Shown here in pieces: positions 1 through 5,660 of a stretch of DNA of 5,660 bases. Each line of letters starts with the position of its first letter. Within the stretch, counting starts at the first letter, position 1. Source of the stretch: Chloroflexota bacterium (GTDB lineage Bacteria; Chloroflexota; UBA6077; JADZDV01); NCBI GenBank assembly GCA_020850915.1, contig JADZDV010000454.1:1-5660 (forward strand). Reading direction: 5' to 3'. The translations under genes and the position numbers were made by a program. The notes beneath the pieces are model-generated. The model was given only the letters and a program-made list of their open reading frames with translations, was not told the DNA's origin and did no database searches.

Positions 1-102
1 CAACAAGACCGCAACCCGCTGGAGTTCCTGGTCGAGACCATCCAGGCCCAGCGCTTGGGCACCCCTGCCCCTTCCCTGCTCCCCGCTGCCCTCCCCGGCT
101 GA
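1..102 (+). CDS. C-terminal end of a probable IS66-family transposase (partial, 5' end outside window)
   Basis: Frame 1 is open from the left edge to a TGA at 100-102 and gives 33 residues, starting QQDRNPLEFLVETIQAQ and ending in a Pro/Ala/Leu-rich tail. The stretch QQxRNPLEFLVE resembles, from memory, the extreme C-terminus of IS66-type TnpC transposases, where a QQGRxxxxFL-like segment lies just before the stop. The catalytic DDE core would lie outside the window, so activity cannot be judged. The call is supported by a candidate IS66 terminal sequence ending 25 nt after the stop. The gene converges on the minus-strand operon. Only 33 residues are visible, so the family call rests on a short match plus the terminal repeat; another transposase family is possible. 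Confidence 0.6.
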   Translation, partial: QQDRNPLEFLVETIQAQRLGTPAPSLLPAALPG

Positions 103-127
103 TCCCTTACCCCGCCTGAACGCTTAC
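1..127 (+). mobile_element. Right end of an IS66-like insertion sequence
   Basis: The stretch holds the transposase C-terminus and then a terminus ending CGCTTAC at 121-127. Read inward on the minus strand this is GTAAGCGTTCAGGCGGGG. IS66-family elements characteristically begin GTAAGCG, and their last gene usually stops close to the right end, as here (stop at 102, putative end at 127). IS66 elements typically duplicate 8 bp of target, so 128-135 (cagcgatc) would be the right copy of the duplication. The left end and left duplication copy are outside the window, so the boundary is inferred. Confidence 0.55.
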
Positions 128-168
128 CAGCGATCTTTCGCTGAACCGGCGAAGCATCAGTCCAACTG

Positions 169-212
169 GGTCGGGTAGACCTGGGCGGGTAAGCGCCCAG
201 GTCTACCCGACC
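169..212. repeat. Perfect 19-bp palindrome with a 6-nt loop
   Basis: The left arm GGTCGGGTAGACCTGGGCG (169-187) is exactly complementary to the right arm CGCCCAGGTCTACCCGACC (194-212), with GGTAAG between. The pairing is perfect over 19 bp and GC-rich, so it would form a very stable hairpin in RNA or single-stranded DNA. No T-tract follows the stem on either strand, so it is not a typical intrinsic terminator, although it could still slow or end convergent transcription. The loop and the start of the right arm form GTAAGCG (189-195), the heptamer typical of IS66 ends. A foldback remnant of an IS end or a small mobile repeat is therefore plausible. Confidence 0.85.
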
Positions 213-366
213 AACAGCGGAAGACTATCAGGTCGGAGATCACGGACGTCGCAGCGTTGGCATTGCGCGCCAAACCAATCAGTTAGACAACCAGGGTAAG
301 CAACAGTCGGATCCGTGATCCCACCCAATCGTCTCGATGACATTGTGACGGATGACGGACTGCCCT

Positions 367-383
367 GACCCCGTGCAGGGGTC
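367..383 (-). terminator. Weak hairpin after the last operon gene, possible terminator
   Basis: On the minus strand GACCCC and GGGGTC form a 6-bp stem around a 5-nt loop, beginning 11 nt after the TGA of the TatA-like gene. It is GC-rich and correctly placed to end the operon transcript, but no run of T follows. It may be a Rho-assisted or non-canonical terminator, or chance. Confidence 0.3.
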
Positions 384-394
384 GAGAGCCGAGC

Positions 395-535
395 TCAAGC
401 TGCTGCTGTGGGCGGCACGCCACCGTTGAACCGCCTGCCGAGCATCCCACCTACCTCGGGCAGGTTGCGAAGGGCGAACACAACCACTACGAGTGCGACC
501 AGGATAAGCAGCTCGGTTGGCTCACATCGCGGCAT
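395..535 (-). CDS. Very short TatA/TatB-like membrane protein (46 aa)
   Basis: TatA-family proteins form the translocation channel of the twin-arginine (Tat) system, which exports folded proteins across the cytoplasmic membrane. The ORF has ATG at 535-533 and TGA at 397-395. Residues 6-13 (PTELLILV) match the start of TatA transmembrane helices, including Glu8 of the usual 'PTELIIIL' pattern. A hydrophobic helix spans about residues 9-22. It is followed by FALRNLPEVGGMLGRRF (20-36), which parallels the family's FGxxxLPExxxxLGxxxxxF hinge and amphipathic helix. The tail is only about 10 residues (GGVPPTAAA). A Shine-Dalgarno GGAGG at 549-545 lies 9 nt before the ATG, and the gene begins 14 nt after the gltX stop, so it is probably co-transcribed and translated. 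Oddities are the small size (TatA proteins are usually about 60-90 aa) and Ala21 in place of the conserved hinge glycine. It could be a minimal TatA/TatE paralogue or a decayed copy. No upstream in-frame start exists. Confidence 0.72.
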   Translation of the reverse strand: MPRCEPTELLILVALVVVVFALRNLPEVGGMLGRRFNGGVPPTAAA

Positions 536-544
536 CGCACACTC

Positions 545-549
545 CCTCC
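545..549 (-). promoter_or_regulatory. Ribosome binding site of the TatA-like gene
   Basis: GGAGG is read on the minus strand immediately after the gltX TGA (552-550) and 9 nt before the ATG at 535. It is a consensus Shine-Dalgarno in a 14-nt intergenic gap and is the main non-homology evidence that the tiny ORF is translated. Confidence 0.7.
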
Positions 550-2013
550 TCAGGAAACGACCTCCACGGCGCTTCTGAGCCTCCTCACGGCCCTCTCACG
601 TCCCAGCGCCAGCAGGATGGCATCCAGCGGAAGGGCGACGGTCTTGCCGCTCGTGGCGACCCGGATGGCGCCGAAGACCTCGCCTCGTTTGGCGCCAGTG
701 CGGCCAGGGAGCAGCGCCAGCGCTTCGTCGATCGTCTCCCGCTCCCACGGCTCGACCGACGACAGCGCATGCGTCGCCGCGCGCAGCCAACTGCTCACGC
801 CCTCTGGCGTGCCGCGCTTGCCGAGCAGCAGCGCCCGGTCGGGCGGCGCGATCTCTCGGAGGAGGTAATCGACCAGTGGGGCAGCGTCGGTGAGCCTGGT
901 AACCCGCTCCTGGATGTCCGGGATGATCGGGCGCAGCACGTCGGGCGACTCCAGCTCCAGTCCCGCCTGCCTGAGAAACGGCAACACCCGCTCCAGGAAT
1001 GCCTCCGGCGCCATGGCGCGAGCGTAGAGTCCGTTGAAGTGGTCGAGCTTCCTCAAGTCAAACACCGGGCTCGTCGTGCTGATCCGCTCGAACTCGAAGC
1101 TCCGGGCGATGTCCTCGAAGGTGAAGACTTCGCGACCGTCTGGCATGGACCAGCCCATTAGCGCCAGGAAATTCACCAGCGCCTCTGGCAGGTACCCCTC
1201 CTGTCGGAACCATGGCAGGGTCGCCCACGGGTTCTTCCGCTTGGAGACTTTGCTGCGGTCGGTGTTACGGAGGATCGGAAAGTGGGCGAACGCTGGCAGC
1301 TCCCAGCCGAGCCACTCGTACAGCAGCACGTGCTTCGGCGTGCTGGAGATCCATTCCTCGCCGCGCGCCACGTGGGTGATCCCCATGAGGTGGTCGTCCA
1401 CGACCACGGCCAGGTGGTAGGTCGGGTAGCCATCGCTCTTCAGGATCACCTGGTCGTCAATCAGCCGGTGCTCGAACGGCCCGACCTCGCCTCGAATGAG
1501 GTCCGCAAAGCCGGTGGCGCCCTCGTCAGGAATGCGCATGCGGACGACCGGGCGTCCAGAGCAGTCGCCCAGCGCCCGCCGCTCGGACTCGCTCTTGCCG
1601 AGACAGACGCGGTCGTACTTCGGCGGCAGTCCTCTCGCTGTCATCTCGTCGCGGATGCGCTTCAGACGCTCTGGCGTGCACCAGCAGCGATAGGCGTGGC
1701 CGGCGACGATCAAGCGCTCGACCTGCTCGTGATAGAACGGTAACCGCTCGGACTGGCGGTAGGGACCGAACGGGCCTCCCACGTCCGGGCCCTCATCCCA
1801 CTGCAGATCGAGCCAGCGGAGCGACTCGTAGATCGCCTCCTCGGCGCCCGGAGTCAGCCGATTGCGGTCGGTGTCCTCGAGGCGGAGGACGAACCGTCCG
1901 TCGTGGCCTCTCGCGAATGCCAGGTTGAACAGCGCCACATATGCCGTCCCGACGTGGGGATCGCCCGTGGGCGACGGCGCAATGCGCAGCCGGACCTTGC
2001 CGTGATCCTTCAC
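550..2013 (-). CDS. gltX: Glutamyl-tRNA synthetase (GluRS)
   Basis: This cytoplasmic class I synthetase attaches glutamate to tRNA using ATP. The product is 487 aa, a normal length. The Rossmann signature PSPTGDPHVGTA (residues 13-24, HIGH equivalent HVGT) opens the protein, followed by LRLEDTD (43-49) and YRQSER (85-90). The acceptor-binding region has CxC (110, 112) and Cys137 with the 24-residue spacing of the E. coli zinc knuckle, but the fourth ligand position (139) is Gly. LKSDGYPTYHLAVVVDDHLMG (191-211, key residues Y196, H200, D206) and ARGEEW (216-221) complete the active site. The KMSKS equivalent is SKVSK (254-258), followed by RKNP where many GluRSs have RHGA. The C-terminal helical anticodon-binding part ends in the typical LGRERAVRRLR. 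I chose the GTG at 2013 over the ATG at 2031 because it has GGAGG 7 nt upstream and overlaps the preceding stop as GTGA. Whether it is discriminating (Glu only) or also charges tRNA-Gln cannot be told here. Confidence 0.95.
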   Translation of the reverse strand: MKDHGKVRLRIAPSPTGDPHVGTAYVALFNLAFARGHDGRFVLRLEDTDRNRLTPGAEEAIYESLRWLDLQWDEGPDVGGPFGPYRQSERLPFYHEQVERLIVAGHAYRCWCTPERLKRIRDEMTARGLPPKYDRVCLGKSESERRALGDCSGRPVVRMRIPDEGATGFADLIRGEVGPFEHRLIDDQVILKSDGYPTYHLAVVVDDHLMGITHVARGEEWISSTPKHVLLYEWLGWELPAFAHFPILRNTDRSKVSKRKNPWATLPWFRQEGYLPEALVNFLALMGWSMPDGREVFTFEDIARSFEFERISTTSPVFDLRKLDHFNGLYARAMAPEAFLERVLPFLRQAGLELESPDVLRPIIPDIQERVTRLTDAAPLVDYLLREIAPPDRALLLGKRGTPEGVSSWLRAATHALSSVEPWERETIDEALALLPGRTGAKRGEVFGAIRVATSGKTVALPLDAILLALGRERAVRRLRSAVEVVS

Positions 2014-3044
2014 CGAGCTTCCTCCGCCCATTGATCATCGAGCAGACGGACCGTCTGCCCGCTCGCCGCCCAGTCGGCGCTCCTGAGTCGTTCCAGCACG
2101 AGCTGCAGCTCGTCCGGGAGATCCGCCTCGAAGCGGTGGACCAGCCCATCGGCGGGAGAGCGGAGGTCGAGCTTCCAGGCGTGCAGGAACTGTCGTTTCA
2201 GCCCCGACGGGGGCTTCTTGCGGCCGTACACCGTGTCGCCGGCCACCGGGTGGCCGATGAAGGCGCAGTGGACCCGAATCTGGTGCGTGCGTCCAGTGAG
2301 GAGCTGGACCTCAAGCAGCGTCATCTCGCCCAGGCGCTCCACGCTCCAGAAGCGCGTCTGCGCCTCACGCCCATCGGCCCGCACGGCCATCTTCTGCCGG
2401 TTGCGCGGGTCGCGGCCGATAGGCGCGTCGATCAGGCCCTCGTCGTCCGCTATCCCGCCGTGCACCAGCGCCAGATAGCGCTTGTCCACCGAGCGGCTCT
2501 TGAACTGCGCCTGGAGGTCGGCCACCGCGGCTTGCGTCCTGCCGATCACAAGCAGTCCTGACGTGTCCTTGTCCAGGCGGTGCACGATGCCCGGCCGCAG
2601 CTCACCCGTTGGGTCCCGCAGTTCGGGGAACCGCGCGAGCAGCGCGTTGACCAGGGTGCCCTCTTCGTGGCCAGGAGCTGGGTGGACCACCAGGCCCGCC
2701 GGCTTGTTGACCACAATCGTCAGCCGGTCCTCGTAGATGATGTCGAGCGGAATGTCTGCCTCAGGCAGCGGCTGGCGGTGAGACGGCACGTCGAGCACCG
2801 TCACGACGTCGCCCGTGGCCACCCGCGCGCCCGCTTTCGAGGGGCGCCCCCGCTGCAGGACCGCGCCAAGATCGACCAGCCGGGCCCACTCCGACCGGGA
2901 GCGGTGGCCTACCACCCGCGCGAGAAACGCGTCCAGGCGGAGGCCGCTTGCCTCCTGAAGCACACCGACCTCGACGCCCTGGCCGTTCGGAACGTGAGGC
3001 GCGACGCGAGGACCCTCAGCCTCACGTGGCCGTGCTGGGCTCAT
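2010..3044 (-). CDS. RluD-type 23S rRNA pseudouridine synthase (RluA family)
   Basis: Enzymes of this family isomerise uridine to pseudouridine in RNA; RluD acts on helix 69 of 23S rRNA, but the target here is inferred. The product is 344 aa. An S4 RNA-binding domain occupies about residues 34-85 (GLRLDAFLARVV...GDVVTVLD). The catalytic domain begins at IIYEDRLTIVVNKPAGLVVHP (key NKPAG, 113-117). Motif II is HRLDKDTSGLLVIGRT (155-170) with the predicted catalytic Asp158, and GRTHQIRVH (251-259) is the other signature. The domain order matches RluC/RluD rather than S4-less RluA. I chose the ATG at 3044, which overlaps the lspA end by 23 nt, because it retains the N-terminal strand before the S4 domain; no good ribosome binding site precedes it. 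A GTG at 2963 with GAGG 5 nt upstream is the alternative (317 aa). The stop overlaps the gltX GTG by 4 nt, suggesting translational coupling. Confidence 0.93.
   Translation of the reverse strand: MSPARPREAEGPRVAPHVPNGQGVEVGVLQEASGLRLDAFLARVVGHRSRSEWARLVDLGAVLQRGRPSKAGARVATGDVVTVLDVPSHRQPLPEADIPLDIIYEDRLTIVVNKPAGLVVHPAPGHEEGTLVNALLARFPELRDPTGELRPGIVHRLDKDTSGLLVIGRTQAAVADLQAQFKSRSVDKRYLALVHGGIADDEGLIDAPIGRDPRNRQKMAVRADGREAQTRFWSVERLGEMTLLEVQLLTGRTHQIRVHCAFIGHPVAGDTVYGRKKPPSGLKRQFLHAWKLDLRSPADGLVHRFEADLPDELQLVLERLRSADWAASGQTVRLLDDQWAEEAR
2021..2025 (-). promoter_or_regulatory. Ribosome binding site fixing the gltX start
   Basis: GGAGG on the minus strand ends 7 nt before the GTG at 2013-2011. 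It lies inside the last codons of the pseudouridine synthase gene and would be downstream of the alternative ATG at 2031, so it favours the GTG start. Confidence 0.75.
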
Positions 3045-3549
3045 GCGCGCGCGGAAAAAGCAGATTGTACGCCAGCAGAATGACGCCGACCGTAATGGCC
3101 GAATCCGCGATATTGAACACCGGCCACCAGCGGAGATCGATGAAGTCCACCACGTAGCCCGTTCGTAGTCGATCGACCATGTTGCCCACGGCGCCGCCAA
3201 GCTGCAGGCCCAGGCAGAAGTTCAACAGCCAGCCAGCGTCCTTGACATGCCGATAGCTCGAGACGATCACCGCGATCACGACGAAGCCGACGACGACGAA
3301 AAAGCCAGTCTGATTCTGAAAGAGGCCGAACGCCGCGCCGAAGTTCTCTACGTAGGTGAGATACACCACGTTGCCGGGCAGCGGGACCGACCGCGAGGCG
3401 CCCGTCTCGTCACGCAGGTTCTGGACCGCCAGCCCCTTGGACCACTGGTCGAGCAGGACGATAGCGGCAGCCGTGGCGAGCAGGAGCAGCACCCCGCGCC
3501 CGAAGTACCGACTCACCTCGAAATGCGCAAACCGAGCCGCCATCGACAT
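3022..3549 (-). CDS. lspA: Lipoprotein signal peptidase (signal peptidase II)
   Basis: This membrane-embedded aspartic protease removes signal peptides from diacylglyceryl-modified prolipoproteins. The product is 175 aa, typical for the family. Four hydrophobic segments lie at about residues 18-34, 82-98, 106-122 and 145-165. Family motifs are DQWSK (34-38), YVENFGAAFGLF (66-77), GGAVGNMVDRLRTGYVVDF (118-136) and FNIADS (145-150). Asp126 and Asp149 are the predicted catalytic pair, so the enzyme looks intact. The ATG at 3549 is preferred over a second ATG two codons later because GGAG lies 6 nt upstream. It starts 3 nt after the ileS stop and its 3' end overlaps the next gene, consistent with one transcript. 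The ileS-lspA neighbourhood is common in bacteria. Confidence 0.97.
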   Translation of the reverse strand: MSMAARFAHFEVSRYFGRGVLLLLATAAAIVLLDQWSKGLAVQNLRDETGASRSVPLPGNVVYLTYVENFGAAFGLFQNQTGFFVVVGFVVIAVIVSSYRHVKDAGWLLNFCLGLQLGGAVGNMVDRLRTGYVVDFIDLRWWPVFNIADSAITVGVILLAYNLLFPRAHEPSTAT

Positions 3550-3552
3550 ACC

Positions 3553-5660
3553 TTACTCCGATGCCTTGCAGACGCTGAGCTCCAGAGGGAGCTCGTCAAC
3601 CTGACCCCGCCAACTGTAGCCGTTGTCGCTGCCCCCTCTGGAGTACCCCACCGTCAACGTCTCTCGCGAGACATAGTCGCGGTAACGCTCGAGCGCCCGC
3701 ACGATCTCGGCGTCACCAGCATACCGCAGCTCGATCCGATCTGAGATCTCGAAACCGGCATCCTTGCGCATCTGCTGTACGCGGTGGACAACCTCTCGCG
3801 CCCGCCCTTCGTCGATCAGCTCCGGCGTCCGCGAGACGTCGAGCGCCACGACCAGCCCGCCCTCCTGCGCCACCGCGTAGCCGCTCGCGGCCTCCAGCCG
3901 GATCTCCACCTCATCGGACTCGAGCACGGAGTCGCCCACCACCACCCGACCGTCGTCGAGGACTCGGTAGTCCCCTTCGCGGACGGCCTGGAGCAGCGAT
4001 TTGAAACGAGCCCCGTACTTCGGACCCAGCACGGCAGGCTTCAACGCCGCCCGTCGCACCGCAAGCTGTCCAAGGTCGGAGGTCACGTCGACGCGCTTGA
4101 CGTTCACCTCGTCGGCGACCTGGGCCAGCACGTCGGGCGCGAGGTCCAGATCCGCGCCAGCCACACGGATCGCGGCCAGCGGCTGGCGCACCCGCAGCCC
4201 CTCCCGCTTCCGAATGGCATGCGCAAGACTCGCGATGCGCCGCGCCAGCTCCATCTCCCGCATCAGCTCGGCATTCACCAGCGCGCCACTGGGTTCCGGA
4301 AACGGCGCCAGGTGCACGCTCGGCTCCGCACCCGCGTCGACCGACCGCGCGAGGTTCTGGTACATCGACTCGGTCAGGAACGGCATGAACGGAGCCAGCA
4401 GCCGACAGAGCGTCTCCAGGACGGTGTGGAGCGTCAGGAACGCCGCCCGCTTGTCGCCGTCGGCCTCCGCCTTCCAGAAGCGCGGTCGCGACCGGCGGAC
4501 ATACCAGTTGGAGAGATCGTCGACGAACCGCTCGATCTGTCGCACCGGGCCAGCGGCGTCGAACCGCTCCAGGCCCTCCCGGGTCCGCTCGACCACGTCG
4601 TTCAGCCGCGCGATGACCCAGCGGTCGAGCACCGTGGTCTCCACTGGCTGGCTCTGCGCGGCCACCGGGTCGAAGCCATCCAGACGCGCATAGAGCACGA
4701 AGAAGCTGTACACGTTCCACAGCGTCAACAGGCGGCGCTTCACCTCTTCCGCGGGCCCGTAGCCGAAGTTCAGGTTGAGCTGCACGCTCTGGCTGGCGTA
4801 GAGCCAGCGCATCACGTCGGCGCCCATCCGCTCGGCTGCCTCGTCGAACCAGATCGCGTTGCCGAGGCTCTTGTGCATCGGCTTGCCGAGCTCGTCCATC
4901 AGCTTCTCATAGGCGAGCACCTGGCGGTACGGCGACTCATCCCTCAGGGTCACGCTCATGAACAGCATGCTGTAGAACCAGAGCCGGATCTGCTCCCGCA
5001 TCTCGGTGATGAAGTCGGCCGGGAACCACTGCTCCCAGTAGGGCCTGTCGTGCAGGTAGTTCAGAGTCGAGAACGGCACGATGCCCGCGTCCAGCCAGGC
5101 GTCGCCCACCTCGACGATCCGCTCGACCTCGGCGCCGCACTCGCAGCGGATCCGGACGCCGTCGATCCAGGGACGGTGCAGATCCTTGAGGTCCTCCAGG
5201 CCGCTCGTGGCGCGCCCGCGCAGCTCGGCCACCGTGCCGATCACGGTCAGCTTCCCGCACGCCGAGCAGGGATAGAACGGCAGCGGCAGGCCCCAGTACC
5301 GCTTGCGGGAGATGTTCCAATCCCCCATGTTGCCAAGCCAGTCCTCCATCCGCTTGCCGGCCGAGGGCGGCACCCAGTTCACCGTCGCCGCGGCGGCCTT
5401 CATCGGTTCGCGGATCTCGTCCGCGCGGATGAACCACTCGTCCGCCAGCCGGAACGCGAGCTCCTGACCGCACCGCCAGCAGGTTGGATAGCGGTGAGTG
5501 TAGTCAAGCAGCCGGTAGGCTACGCCCTGCTCCCGCAGCGACTGGAAGATGAGCGGGTTCGTCTCGCGGATGTTGCGCCCGGAGAGCGACCCGAAGCCAG
5601 GCAGGTAGTCGCCCGCCTCGTTGATCGGCACGATGACCTGCAGGCCGTACTCCTTCGACA
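3553..5660 (-). CDS. ileS: Isoleucyl-tRNA synthetase, C-terminal two thirds (5' end outside window), divergent active site
   Basis: This class I synthetase charges tRNA-Ile. The window shows the last 701 residues; the HIGH motif and most of the CP1 editing domain are upstream and unseen. Positions below count from the in-frame GTG at 5631. The fragment opens with the end of the editing domain, then CWRC (51-54), GDWNISRKRYWG (103-114) and a zinc-type set CSAC (122-125) plus CEC (163-165). GDAWLDAG (176-183) stands for the usual DVWFDSG. EMREQIRLWF (210-219) replaces the common EGxDQxRGWF. The KMSKS loop reads PMHKSLGN (251-258). A helical anticodon-binding domain follows (about 335-430, with SNWYVRRSRPRFW at 374-386). 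The tail contains ELIDEGRAREVVHRVQQMRKD (key residues 604-624), as in the C-terminal domain of type 2 (eukaryote-like) IleRS. The gene ends in TAA, 3 nt before lspA. The neighbourhood and tail support IleRS; ValRS or LeuRS is unlikely. Confidence 0.9.
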   Translation of the reverse strand, partial: SKEYGLQVIVPINEAGDYLPGFGSLSGRNIRETNPLIFQSLREQGVAYRLLDYTHRYPTCWRCGQELAFRLADEWFIRADEIREPMKAAAATVNWVPPSAGKRMEDWLGNMGDWNISRKRYWGLPLPFYPCSACGKLTVIGTVAELRGRATSGLEDLKDLHRPWIDGVRIRCECGAEVERIVEVGDAWLDAGIVPFSTLNYLHDRPYWEQWFPADFITEMREQIRLWFYSMLFMSVTLRDESPYRQVLAYEKLMDELGKPMHKSLGNAIWFDEAAERMGADVMRWLYASQSVQLNLNFGYGPAEEVKRRLLTLWNVYSFFVLYARLDGFDPVAAQSQPVETTVLDRWVIARLNDVVERTREGLERFDAAGPVRQIERFVDDLSNWYVRRSRPRFWKAEADGDKRAAFLTLHTVLETLCRLLAPFMPFLTESMYQNLARSVDAGAEPSVHLAPFPEPSGALVNAELMREMELARRIASLAHAIRKREGLRVRQPLAAIRVAGADLDLAPDVLAQVADEVNVKRVDVTSDLGQLAVRRAALKPAVLGPKYGARFKSLLQAVREGDYRVLDDGRVVVGDSVLESDEVEIRLEAASGYAVAQEGGLVVALDVSRTPELIDEGRAREVVHRVQQMRKDAGFEISDRIELRYAGDAEIVRALERYRDYVSRETLTVGYSRGGSDNGYSWRGQVDELPLELSVCKASE
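3556..3559 (-). promoter_or_regulatory. Ribosome binding site of lspA
   Basis: GGAG on the minus strand lies in the last ileS codons, 6 nt before the lspA ATG at 3549. It decides between the two ATGs at 3549 and 3543, as the second would be 12 nt away. Confidence 0.6.

Larger units (their letters stand above)
128..394. other. Non-coding stretch between the IS end and the operon
   Basis: I see no convincing gene or tRNA here on either strand. Besides the palindrome and the weak hairpin listed separately, it contains a 9-bp inverted repeat: GATCACGGA at 238-246 and its exact complement TCCGTGATC at 312-320, with 65 nt between the arms. It lies between a plus-strand transposase and the 3' end of a minus-strand operon, so transcription converges on it and no promoter is required here. 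Confidence 0.6.

Noticed and set aside
169..212. The palindrome as a canonical Rho-independent terminator
   Set aside because: No T-rich run follows the stem on either strand, and the hairpin is unusually long.
294..300. GTAAGCA (295-301) as a third IS66-like end
   Set aside because: The match to GTAAGCG is only 6 of 7 and the following bases do not resemble the IS terminus.
517..1161. Plus-strand ORF of 214 codons antisense to gltX
   Set aside because: It has no recognisable motifs, is low-complexity Arg/Gln/Pro-rich, and lies opposite a clear GluRS; this is typical of GC-rich shadow frames.
2011..2031. ATG at 2031 as the gltX start (493 aa)
   Set aside because: The strong GGAGG lies inside this extension, 7 nt before the GTG at 2013, and the added MGGGSS has no family support.
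3045..3200. Extension of the pseudouridine synthase gene to an ATG at 3200
   Set aside because: The extra 52 residues are a frame-shifted reading of lspA and contain no S4 or synthase sequence.
4001..4693. Plus-strand ORF of 230 codons antisense to ileS
   Set aside because: Ser/Arg-rich translation without domains; a codon-bias shadow of the GC-rich coding strand.
3911..4720. Minus-strand ORF of 269 codons in another frame of ileS
   Set aside because: It overlaps the confidently identified IleRS anticodon-binding region on the same strand, and its translation is Arg/Ala/Gly-rich without motifs.

Overview
The window is GC-rich bacterial DNA. Almost all of it (395 to the right edge) is one tightly packed minus-strand gene string. 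In transcription order it reads: ileS (5' part outside the window), lspA, an RluD-type pseudouridine synthase gene, gltX, and a very short TatA-like gene at 395-535. Gene junctions are +3, -23, -4 and +14 nt, and no promoter or terminator is visible between the genes, so this looks like a single operon. The order ileS-lspA-rlu is common in bacteria. The GC content, the type-2-like IleRS tail and its unusual active-site signatures made me think of Chloroflexota or a neighbouring phylum, but this is a weak inference from memory and not a taxonomic call.

Layout. Positions 1-127, plus strand: the last 33 codons of a probable IS66-family transposase, followed closely by a candidate IS66 right end finishing in CGCTTAC. 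Positions 128-394: non-coding. This stretch holds a perfect 19-bp palindrome (169-212) whose centre carries another IS66-like GTAAGCG heptamer, a spaced 9-bp inverted repeat, and a weak hairpin just after the last gene of the operon. Positions 395-5660, minus strand: the operon.

How the genes fit together. IleRS and GluRS charge tRNA, the RluD-like enzyme modifies rRNA, LspA cleaves lipoprotein signal peptides in the membrane, and the small TatA-like protein resembles the pore subunit of the twin-arginine export system. The operon therefore mixes translation and envelope/export functions, as is usual around lspA.

The points most worth a second look are the 46-codon TatA-like gene, which is short enough to be missed by length-filtered gene calling, and the IleRS catalytic centre, where KMSKS reads PMHKS and the usual EGxDQxRGWF block reads EMREQIRLWF. 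The IS66 end abutting the operon and the palindrome beside it are also noted. I found no RNA gene, CRISPR array or defence system.
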